Shown: positions 16,252-22,337 of the stretch, in pieces
Position numbering within the stretch: position 1 is the first letter of the stretch
Layout: every line of letters starts with the position of its first letter
From: a virus
Virus record (IMG/VR): IMGVR_UViG_3300035698_006745
Coordinates: 1-24,034 of that record
Length of the DNA: 24,034 nt
Direction: 5' to 3' (one strand)
The notes under the pieces: model-generated
Told to the model about the DNA's origin: nothing
Databases searched by the model: none
Seen by the model: the letters and a program-made list of their open reading frames with translations, nothing else
Made by a program: the position numbers and the translations under genes

Positions 16252-16534
16252 CTTTCTCCTCCTTCTGTTTATCCGTAAATACATGTAACATCAACGTATC
16301 ATTGAATAAACCAATAGTGTTTATAAAAGTTTTATCTTGTATGTCTTTATAATCCTGCCCTGTGCCCCTCATATATATCGGTACAAGCGTATGTGTGTCT
16401 TTATCAGAATCAAGTAGTACATAGAGCACTAACTCTTTACGCTGCTTCGCCATCGATAAAATACGAATAAGACCTTTAATGTCTACTGTTTGCTCATCTA
16501 CAACTGGAAGGGTATACTTATATACTGTAATCAT
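16238..16534 (-). CDS. 98-aa protein of unknown function
   Basis: Starts by ATGA overlap with the polymerase stop, with AAGGAG inside the last polymerase codons, and its own 3' end overlaps queC. It is therefore firmly part of the operon. The sequence is a compact alpha-beta protein (MITVYKYTLPVVDEQTV, a VLYVLLDSDKDTHTLVPIYMRGTG segment, a second beta strand pair and a charged tail). It resembles small DUF7352-type phage proteins that begin with a Tyr-Lys-Tyr strand. No catalytic motif is apparent. Its function is unknown; the location suggests a replication or modification accessory. Confidence 0.7.
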   Translation of the reverse strand: MITVYKYTLPVVDEQTVDIKGLIRILSMAKQRKELVLYVLLDSDKDTHTLVPIYMRGTGQDYKDIQDKTFINTIGLFNDTLMLHVFTDKQKEEKDDTK

Positions 16535-19011
16535 TTATTCTCCTTAATTTGTCTATACCATGTATCAAATCGCATATGATTCTTTTCACTGACTAATATT
16601 CTTCCTGATTCATCATCGTATTCAGTCAATTCTCCCCAGTTAAGGCCTATCTCTACGTCTGTTGTAAACTTAAGAGAAGCCCCCATCATCTTAGGTGCGC
16701 GTGACATATAATCAGCCACGGTTCTTAAAGCTGTCTGCACAACCTTATCATATGCAGGTAATTCTAATAGCAATGAGTCATGTACTAAGTTTACTATTTT
16801 AATCTTGGGCGATATCTGCGCCAATACAGGCTCCAACATAATAGAGGCGAGGAGTAAGCAATCAGAAGAAATTGATTGAATTGGAAAATTACGTGCTTCC
16901 TTCTGGAGTTTGAAGAGTGATTCTCTAGCTACTAGACCAAACCTTCTTCTTCTGCCAAATGGTGTTTCTAAATAATTACCTTCTCTAACCTGATTAGCAC
17001 ACCAGTTCAAATAGTCGCGTGCTTCAGGGTATGCATTTAGCCAGGCATCTAACATACGTTGCGCTTCTGCATGTGGTATGTTATACTCTTCAGCTAACGA
17101 ATGTGCTTCACGACCATATGGAATACCAAAGTTAACAGCTTTTGCACGCATATAATCTTTCTTGGAATACTCTTTACCAAATAATGCAATAGCAGTCTCA
17201 ACATGAAATTTTCTATCGTTTGCAAAGATGTTTGTTAGTACCTTATCTTTACTTAATACGGCAAGCCATCGGGACTCAGCACTCGAATAATCAACCTCTG
17301 CAAGAATCTTTCCCTCAGGTGCTATGAATGATTTTCGTATGTTACCCATGCCATTAGCTGATGGTTGGTTCTGCACGTTAGGTTCCTTACTACTCAATCT
17401 GCCTGTTGCTGTTACATGCAATGTAAAGTTCGATCTTACACGCCCATCTGTATCACGGCGATTCAAGAGACCATCTACATATGTTGACTTCTCTTTCTGT
17501 ACTGTCCTGTATTGCAAGATTTGTTCAATCAAATATGGCTTCGGTTCAATAGAGGCTAACACTTCTTTAGCGGTACTACGTTTCTTTCTTATCCTAGGCT
17601 TCAAATGCATCCTGTCAAATACCATCCAAGACACTTGCCCTGGCGAACCCGGATTAAATACGAAGGGAGCTGTCTTTGCCCCTGTATCTTTCATATAATC
17701 ATTCCTACTCCAGAACACTTCCGCTTCCCGTTGAATATCTTCTATTAGCTCTTCCAGTAATGCTGAATAGTCTATAGATAAGCCTTCCAAATACTCTGGG
17801 TCAATTAATAAGCCATTCTGTGAGACTCTTGATAAATGATTACCTGCAGGAATTAATAACTGTTCATATAACGCTTTTAGTTTAGGTTCTTTCTCTAACT
17901 CTTGTTCCAGTATCAAAGAGATACGCTGTGTATAGTCACAATCGACCGAGACACGCTCACAAAGAGCTTCAAAGAAAGATTCATACGAATCCAAGTTCAC
18001 AGCTTTCCAATTTTGATTCATTTTAAACTTATATTCAGGTGCTCCTAGATATACTTTGGACAAATATCCTAAATCGTGTGCGGATGTTTCATCTAAAGCG
18101 TAGTGTTGCAATATGGTATCGCGGTCAATAGAAACATCTCCCAAACCACGGCGCCATAAAATGCGCTTATCATACGTTCCGCCTTGCCACACCACTGGTA
18201 CGTCCGTTTCGGTAAAGAAACGAATATACTGGTCCATATTTTCTCTTGGCACAACATATACTCTGTTATCAGCATAAGAAAAACCGCCAACTAAAAATTC
18301 AGCTGTTCTATAATCTAAGCCTGTAGTCTCAATGTCTGCCCCAGCAAGTTTTAACTCACCTCTATTGCGTAAATCTTGAACATGTATTAAAGCCTCAGTT
18401 ACATCTTCGGGTGCCCATAATACTGTCCATTCTGTTTCTCCTAAATCTGCTATTGTTCCACCTTTAAGTACAGAACACACTTTTCTCATAGTTGTTAAAA
18501 ATGGTTTGTATTCATTAGGTGAATACTTAAACACACCGGGGTTTCTAGCATATACAGCCGTATACATATGGTCATCTTCTGTTATTACTTCTAACGACCT
18601 GCCGTAGTTATCTTTTATAGGTAGTTTATTATCGCAATGATATGTTTGCATTGCTGTTTTGCCACAAAGAAGAACTACTTGAGGTTTTACGCGTCTAATT
18701 TGTTCATGCAAATCTGTGCTGCAACGTACCATGGGGTCTGCTGCTAACTTTCCTTTTTTGATAACCTTAGGAATAGCACAGTAATAGGCTGCCGTGAATG
18801 CAATAGAATATTGACGTTCTGTCCAGCCACATTTTTGCAATGAACCTCTTATGATGTTGACTAAGTCTTTAGGCATCTGTTTATGCTGTATAGCTTGTAT
18901 CGTAAGTGTATCAAAAACAACTAGAATATCAAAATGTTCTCCATCTCGAACTTCTAGATGAACATACTTACTATATTCACACTGAGCACAATGATTTTGC
19001 ATTAAATCCAT
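16531..19011 (-). CDS. polA: Family A DNA polymerase with N-terminal uracil-DNA-glycosylase-like domain and 3'-5' exonuclease
   Basis: 826 aa with three parts. Residues 1-180 resemble type 4 uracil-DNA glycosylases: C8-x2-C11 and C78 and C97 occupy the iron-sulfur cysteine pattern, and KPQVVLLCGKTAMQ matches the family's P-x-x-V-x-x-x-G strand. The catalytic GEAPG and HPS motifs are replaced (VFDTLT and ARNPGV), so glycosylase activity is doubtful. Residues about 220-370 are a DnaQ-like exonuclease (D226-I-E228, then TYDKRIL near 279, and VDCDYTQR near 356). Residues about 380-826 are the polymerase: motif A DYSSAESR (D574), motif B K624-x3-F628-x3-YG, motif C VHDS (D745). The usual Glu after that Asp is Ser. 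A fused glycosylase-like domain is known in SPO1-type polymerases. It starts three bases after the dpdA stop. Confidence 0.92.
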   Translation of the reverse strand: MDLMQNHCAQCEYSKYVHLEVRDGEHFDILVVFDTLTIQAIQHKQMPKDLVNIIRGSLQKCGWTERQYSIAFTAAYYCAIPKVIKKGKLAADPMVRCSTDLHEQIRRVKPQVVLLCGKTAMQTYHCDNKLPIKDNYGRSLEVITEDDHMYTAVYARNPGVFKYSPNEYKPFLTTMRKVCSVLKGGTIADLGETEWTVLWAPEDVTEALIHVQDLRNRGELKLAGADIETTGLDYRTAEFLVGGFSYADNRVYVVPRENMDQYIRFFTETDVPVVWQGGTYDKRILWRRGLGDVSIDRDTILQHYALDETSAHDLGYLSKVYLGAPEYKFKMNQNWKAVNLDSYESFFEALCERVSVDCDYTQRISLILEQELEKEPKLKALYEQLLIPAGNHLSRVSQNGLLIDPEYLEGLSIDYSALLEELIEDIQREAEVFWSRNDYMKDTGAKTAPFVFNPGSPGQVSWMVFDRMHLKPRIRKKRSTAKEVLASIEPKPYLIEQILQYRTVQKEKSTYVDGLLNRRDTDGRVRSNFTLHVTATGRLSSKEPNVQNQPSANGMGNIRKSFIAPEGKILAEVDYSSAESRWLAVLSKDKVLTNIFANDRKFHVETAIALFGKEYSKKDYMRAKAVNFGIPYGREAHSLAEEYNIPHAEAQRMLDAWLNAYPEARDYLNWCANQVREGNYLETPFGRRRRFGLVARESLFKLQKEARNFPIQSISSDCLLLASIMLEPVLAQISPKIKIVNLVHDSLLLELPAYDKVVQTALRTVADYMSRAPKMMGASLKFTTDVEIGLNWGELTEYDDESGRILVSEKNHMRFDTWYRQIKENK

Positions 19012-19014
19012 AAA

Positions 19015-19830
19015 TTACACCAACTCTGTTACGTTTGATTTTGGGTCGCCAAGCTTTACACTTTTTCTCCATATACTTATATTACCTTCTAAGACAGCCC
19101 ATCCAGCATCTTCTGCTTGGAAATTAACTGCTCCTGAAGGGCGTACTGCTTCTGATATTTTTAACCCTGCACGACTATAGACATATGCTATAGCACTATC
19201 AACACCACGTATAGGCATAATGTAATCAGCCTTTTCTGCTTGTGCTAAAAGTGTTAGTTCTAATGGGTTATGCCAACAACCTAATAAATGAATCTCGTGT
19301 CCTTCTAGTTCTGTACCTAACTCTACTAAAGCGTCTAAACGTCCCTGGTTACTACCTATGTGGCATAATACTTTAGGAATACCTATTGAAGTATTCTTGA
19401 GATTCCAACTTAATATTTCACGGGCACACTCTAACCATTCACTTGAAGTTGCTCCCTGAGGAACAGCCATTAACTTAAATGGGTTTTCTGAACATAGGCC
19501 AAACTGGCGTGCGAAATCATCTGCAATAGAAATGGCCTCTTGTATACCTTTTAATGTTTCATTTTTATTCATGAACACATCAGGCAAGATAATCTCATCT
19601 GCGCCTATAGCAAAAGCTTTAGTTAAAAGCTCTCCCATTGGTCTTGGGTCGCCTTCTATGACACCGTTGTCCATAATCACGTATCTATCAGGCAGAGCTG
19701 CTTGTGCCTTAAAGAACTCTGTATATTTTGCATATCCAGGTTCATGCAGTAAATGCGCTAGGCATAAGTGATAGTCATCATCTTCAACCAAACTTAAATA
19801 AGGCTGAGGTAAAATCGTTGCTACTTTCAT
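19015..19830 (-). CDS. dpdA: DpdA-like DNA 7-deazaguanine transglycosylase (TGT superfamily)
   Basis: 271 aa. Visible family features are MDNGVIEG (D54, matching the DNG of phage DpdA and the D102 region of bacterial TGT), the strand ILPDVF at 80-86, MAVPQG at 121-126, GIPKVL with a following HIG at 150-159, IHLLGCWHNPLEL at 180-192, and RGVDSAIAY at 208-216. D211 is the likely nucleophile. The tRNA-type CxCxxC zinc site of TGT is absent, as expected for DNA-acting phage members. DpdA exchanges guanine in DNA for preQ0 or a relative. It overlaps the upstream diphosphohydrolase gene as ATGA and ends three bases before the polymerase. An older reading of such genes as tRNA enzymes is less likely given this context. 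Confidence 0.8.
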   Translation of the reverse strand: MKVATILPQPYLSLVEDDDYHLCLAHLLHEPGYAKYTEFFKAQAALPDRYVIMDNGVIEGDPRPMGELLTKAFAIGADEIILPDVFMNKNETLKGIQEAISIADDFARQFGLCSENPFKLMAVPQGATSSEWLECAREILSWNLKNTSIGIPKVLCHIGSNQGRLDALVELGTELEGHEIHLLGCWHNPLELTLLAQAEKADYIMPIRGVDSAIAYVYSRAGLKISEAVRPSGAVNFQAEDAGWAVLEGNISIWRKSVKLGDPKSNVTELV

Positions 19831-20288
19831 TCGTCTTCCTCCATATCTAATACGGCTTCTTGCCAGGTTTTTAACTTCTTGGGTATGCGTGATGCACTTA
19901 CGCTTTCTGCCTCTGCGACACTACCAAAAAATACAGTCGGTGCATTGAAGCGTGTAGGTATATCACATAGTTCAGGATGTGTTTCTTCCATGTGCATCAA
20001 GGCGCAGATGTTCCACGCAGCTGCTGCTAGATGGTCTTCCGTGTTGTCGCCTTGCAAATAGTTATTGATATGTCTCTTAGCGCTGTCTATCATATTACCA
20101 AAAGGTAATCCCTTTTCCCAATTACGTTCAGCATATTTAACTGCACCACCCTCATAGCGTAAAGCAATACGGTATTCAGCTATAGGTGACATTAAATCAT
20201 ATCTGCCCTTGCCTATATTTCCATCACGAACTGCCCCTGTGTCGAAGTCTCTACGACTACCTGTATCAGGTAAATTTTTCTGTACCAT
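19827..20288 (-). CDS. dATP/dGTP diphosphohydrolase-like protein (DUF5664)
   Basis: 153 aa, starting as TAATG overlap with the MazG gene stop and with AAGGAG just upstream. The sequence has RRDFDTGAVRDGNIGKGRYDL (residues 12-32), ALRYEGGAVKYAERNWEKG (42-60), DSAKRHINNYLQGD (68-81) and EDHLAAAAWN (84-93). These are the hallmarks of the all-alpha dATP/dGTP pyrophosphohydrolase domain (dGTP_diPhyd_N / DUF5664), related to MazG/MazZ. The acidic and His residues for metal binding are present. The C-terminal 40 residues are less conserved. It would adjust the dNTP pool during replication; which nucleotide it prefers is not readable. Confidence 0.8.
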   Translation of the reverse strand: MVQKNLPDTGSRRDFDTGAVRDGNIGKGRYDLMSPIAEYRIALRYEGGAVKYAERNWEKGLPFGNMIDSAKRHINNYLQGDNTEDHLAAAAWNICALMHMEETHPELCDIPTRFNAPTVFFGSVAEAESVSASRIPKKLKTWQEAVLDMEEDE

Positions 20289-20740
20289 TATTCTACTCCT
20301 TTTGGTTTTATGTTTGACATGTTATACTCAAGATTATCACATAGAATCTTACTATGTATCCTGTCGTATATTTTTGTGTCCTTAAAGGCCAGTTCTTTGC
20401 TATGTCTTTCATGCGCTGCTTTTTCTGTATAACCTTCTGAGTAGCGATGTCCGAGTTTTGCCGCGTTAAGTGAGGCTACGTCTTCTAGGCTAATACCAAA
20501 CGAAGTACACATAGCGGCTAGATACCATAAGATATCTCCTAGCTCTTTAGCGAGTTCCATAATGTCGAGTGATTCTTTATGAAAGAACGCATGTTTTATT
20601 AATTCAGACACTTCTCCAACTTCACCGCTTAGTCCTAAAGCCCAATCCATTATAACTGCTTGCTCAGGCATTAAAGAGTTATGTTTTTTAAATGTTTTTG
20701 TCGCCTCCTGTTGATATTCGTCGAAATTGTGTTTTTCCAT
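20288..20740 (-). CDS. MazG-like nucleoside triphosphate pyrophosphohydrolase
   Basis: 150 aa. The MazG metal-binding pattern is complete: E40-x2-E43, then E66-x2-D69 in LSGEVGEVSELIKH to ELAKELGDILWYLA. The N-terminal helix NFDEYQQEATKTF is also typical. After about residue 100 the sequence (HRYSEGYTEKAAHERHSKEL) is usual for phage versions, followed by a variable tail. It begins a run of overlapping genes leading to dpdA and the polymerase. Such enzymes hydrolyse (d)NTPs to monophosphates. A house-cleaning or pool-shaping role in phage replication is inferred. Confidence 0.85.
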   Translation of the reverse strand: MEKHNFDEYQQEATKTFKKHNSLMPEQAVIMDWALGLSGEVGEVSELIKHAFFHKESLDIMELAKELGDILWYLAAMCTSFGISLEDVASLNAAKLGHRYSEGYTEKAAHERHSKELAFKDTKIYDRIHSKILCDNLEYNMSNIKPKGVE

Positions 20741-20749
20741 TTTATCCTC

Positions 20750-20953
20750 CTATATTACTAATTTTTGCCCTCTAGGCTTAACTTTTTTATTTCCTCCACC
20801 TAGTGCTGTGAAGCAAGTCCATTTGCAACAGTTAAGACGTTTGTGCCCTTTCATCATATAAAAGACATGGCCTGAATGTAATGGAAACTCTGTTCCACAA
20901 TTCGCATATATTGCTGTGAGCTTTATTGCACAATCTCCTTCTAGTTTCTTCAT
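20750..20953 (-). CDS. Small cysteine-containing protein of unknown function
   Basis: 67 aa with a strong GGAGGGG at 20961-20967. It has five Cys (C8, C19, C42, C43, C47) and a basic C-terminus (GGGNKKVKPRGQKLV). The spacing is not a clear zinc ribbon, though C19 with the C42-C47 group could bind metal. It ends ten bases before the MazG gene, so it is probably the first gene of this operon. The gene lies just after the SSB terminator. No clear promoter is visible in the 70 bases before it. The function is unknown. Confidence 0.6.
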   Translation of the reverse strand: MKKLEGDCAIKLTAIYANCGTEFPLHSGHVFYMMKGHKRLNCCKWTCFTALGGGNKKVKPRGQKLVI

Positions 20954-21028
20954 ATTAAATCCCCTCCTTCACACCGCTAACTTTGGGCCTTCTCAGCTAG
21001 ACTTTGCAATTTGTCATTTTTAAGTAAT

Positions 21029-21057
21029 AAAAAAAGGAAGATATTTCTATCTCCCTT
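21029..21057 (-). terminator. Intrinsic terminator after the single-strand-binding protein gene
   Basis: On the minus strand AAGGGAGATA pairs with TATCTTCCTT over a GAAA tetraloop (ten pairs, one G-U), followed by eight T. It lies 14 bases after the SSB stop and separates that gene from the MazG-dpdA-polymerase operon. Confidence 0.88.
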
Positions 21058-21070
21058 AATTTAGGTGTTC

Positions 21071-21580
21071 CTAGTCTAGAAAAGTTCCTGAGCCTTCAGG
21101 TGCTAGTACATCGGCTACTCTATTCTGTTTTCCTGGGTACTCAGCGTTGCCGTTCGCTATTTTCAAACGAATCTGGCATAATGCTCCTGCGATGAGCCCT
21201 TGATCTGCTGCAGCCTGTGGATTAAAACTACCTACATCGACGTTAGGGCGTACACGTGTTAAGAAACCTTTAAGTTTTCCTCTTCCGAATTTGCCACCAT
21301 CTTTGCCACCTGCGAGTGTCATGTAATCATACAAAACTCTGCCAGCGAATTCGCCGTCAACAATTTTATACTTTAATGTGCACATAGGATTGCCCGTTGA
21401 AGAATCACCAAAATCAAACTCATCCACTACAGCATTATAAATGCCCTTAGGGATTAGTTCAAACGTTGGTTCAGAATCTTTGGTTAGGTCATAAACCATA
21501 CCTGCTGCGTCGTTAGCTCCTGATACTTTCGCATCAGCGTCAGCACCCTTGTTCCCAAATAAGCTTCTTTTCTCTGTCAT
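21071..21580 (-). CDS. ssb: Single-stranded DNA-binding protein, DUF669 family
   Basis: 169 aa with GGAGG six bases before the ATG. After a flexible N-terminus (about 1-38) the OB-like core has LIPKGIYNAVVDEFDFGDSS (42-61), TGNPMCTLKYKI (62-73), DGEFAGRVLYDY (75-86) and a GRGKLKGFL segment. These are typical of DUF669, a phage SSB family. The C-terminus ends in Asp, as in many SSBs. DUF669 genes usually sit with Sak4 and RecB/Cas4-like nucleases, as here, forming a recombination and replication module. The noncoding region upstream carries its likely promoter. Confidence 0.88.
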   Translation of the reverse strand: MTEKRSLFGNKGADADAKVSGANDAAGMVYDLTKDSEPTFELIPKGIYNAVVDEFDFGDSSTGNPMCTLKYKIVDGEFAGRVLYDYMTLAGGKDGGKFGRGKLKGFLTRVRPNVDVGSFNPQAAADQGLIAGALCQIRLKIANGNAEYPGKQNRVADVLAPEGSGTFLD

Positions 21581-21661
21581 ATGAACCTCCTACCCGACCT
21601 TATACTTCCCGACCATCCTCCCTCTATAATTCGGCATCATAGGATTTCCCCTAATCCACCG

Positions 21662-21690
21662 TTATATATACACGAGTATAAAGTTATTAA
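21662..21690 (-). promoter_or_regulatory. Candidate promoter for the ssb gene
   Basis: On the minus strand TTAATA (21690-21685) is followed 16-18 bases later by overlapping TATATA / TATAAC boxes (21668-21661). It lies just after the hairpin that would end the structured RNA and about 80 bases before the ssb ATG. The -35 box is a poor match, so this is tentative. A small hairpin GGATT/AATCC occurs in the leader. Confidence 0.35.
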
Positions 21691-21703
21691 ATTAAATTAA
21701 GAA

Positions 21704-21739
21704 GGCACCTAGACAAATGATGAGTAAAAACTAGATGCC
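21704..21739 (-). terminator. Possible 3' hairpin/terminator of the structured RNA
   Basis: On the minus strand GGCATCTAG pairs with CTAGGTGCC (nine pairs, one G-U) around an 18-base loop, followed by TTCTTAATTTAATTT. The tail is U-rich but broken by other bases, so termination would be partial or weak. Confidence 0.45.
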
Positions 21740-21746
21740 TAAAAAC

Positions 21747-21884
21747 ATGTATGGTACTTTATTTATAAGTCGCTCGCGACCCTACGAGCCATGGTTTGCA
21801 ATGCTTTATGGTACCATACATTAATAGTTGTAGTAATCGTCGTTGAGGCGACGAAAACGATTATACAATACCATAAGCAATGCA
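21747..21884 (-). repeat. Overlapping inverted repeats forming two competing helices
   Basis: The segment 21797-21821 holds a palindromic GGTACC shared by two helices. Bases 21811-21821 pair perfectly with 21747-21757 (11 bp). Bases 21797-21813 pair with 21869-21884 with one mismatch and one bulge. The two use the same GTA bases, so full formation of one shortens the other. Between the second pair lies a hairpin with a CGTCG/CGACG core at 21834-21863. Confidence 0.6.
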
Positions 21885-22021
21885 CTGGGGCCTGAATGGA
21901 TTTAGTCTATCGTATTAAGAATACTTATCCAAGCAAACGCACTAACGTATTATACCTTTTAACCCCAGCATATAATCTGTTAGATTTTGTCCTCAGCGTA
22001 TATTCGGCTAAACGTTCAGGC

Positions 22022-22111
22022 TGGTGGAAGAGACAGGATTTGAACCTATAATACCAATAACTTGACAACCATGCCCTTGTAATGGTTTCGAACCATTAAA
22101 GCCACTCTCCC
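22022..22111 (-). tRNA. tRNA-like element with encoded CCA; isotype unclear, anticodon arm abnormal
   Basis: On the minus strand GGGAGAG (22111-22105) pairs with CTCTTCC over seven positions (one G-U), followed by discriminator A and CCA at 22024-22022. A correct T arm, ATAGG-TTCAAAT-CCTGT, precedes the acceptor. The total of 90 bases fits a class II tRNA. The middle is odd: a D-loop-like AATGGTTCG has at most three pairs, and the best anticodon stem, CCAT/ATGG, leaves a nine-base loop TACAAGGGC without U33. A strong alternative hairpin AATGGTT-CGA-AACCATT would destroy that arm. If forced, the anticodon would be AAG (Leu). It is more likely a tRNA mimic or decayed tRNA within the structured RNA than a working tRNA. 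Confidence 0.45.
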
Positions 22112-22280
22112 ATAAAAAGGATACCTGTCCGCTTCGAGCGCGCCTGTGACGTCCACTCTCAATGATTCTGATACCCATCTATTCATTATAGGCGAATCGT
22201 CATGATTGAGGTTTTTATATGACCTAAAATTAATGGTGGGAAACCTTAGGTTCTAATGAACATGCGATTCGCTCTATATT

Positions 22281-22310
22281 ATTATAATATGAAAATTTTC
22301 GCTGAATTTG
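22281..22310 (-). promoter_or_regulatory. Candidate promoter of the structured RNA
   Basis: A perfect TATAAT (minus strand, 22286-22281) lies in an AT-rich stretch. Initiation at the G at 22274 would place the first stem (from 22272) at the very 5' end of the RNA. No good -35 box is found at 16-18 bases (the sequence there is CAAATTC), so an activator or a strong upstream AT element would be needed. Confidence 0.4.
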
Positions 22311-22337
22311 ACGGGATATCAATTTCAACTTATTGTT

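Larger units (their letters stand above)
21704..22275 (-). ncRNA. Candidate large structured noncoding RNA (ROOL/GOLLD-like in size and setting)
   Basis: No gene fits this stretch, which lies within a 757-base gap between ssb and sak4-like. On the minus strand it is full of complementary segments. CATG+8 bp pairs 22192-22204 with 22261-22272 (one bulge), GCCTGAA/TTCAGGC pairs 21890-21896 with 22015-22021, and CTGGGG/CCCCAG pairs 21885-21890 with 21963-21968. A 15-pair helix joins 21797-21813 to 21869-21884 with one mismatch and one bulge, and encloses a local hairpin at 21837-21854. An 11-bp repeat pairs 21747-21757 with 21811-21821. A tRNA-like element lies at 22022-22111. A TATAAT box ends seven bases before the first stem, and a 9-bp hairpin with a U-rich tail (21704-21739) could end it. 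The expected transcript is about 570 nt. Large RNAs ROOL and GOLLD are known from phages near tRNA genes; membership is inference. Confidence 0.55.

Noticed and set aside
16252-16284. Upstream start for QueC adding 11 residues
   Set aside because: The extension is Arg-rich and unlike QueC; the ATG at 16251 has a well-placed GGAGG.
22081-22097. AATGGTTCGAAACCATT read as the T arm of a second tRNA
   Set aside because: No acceptor stem partner for the following ACAAGGG is found upstream; it is better explained as a hairpin inside the tRNA-like element.
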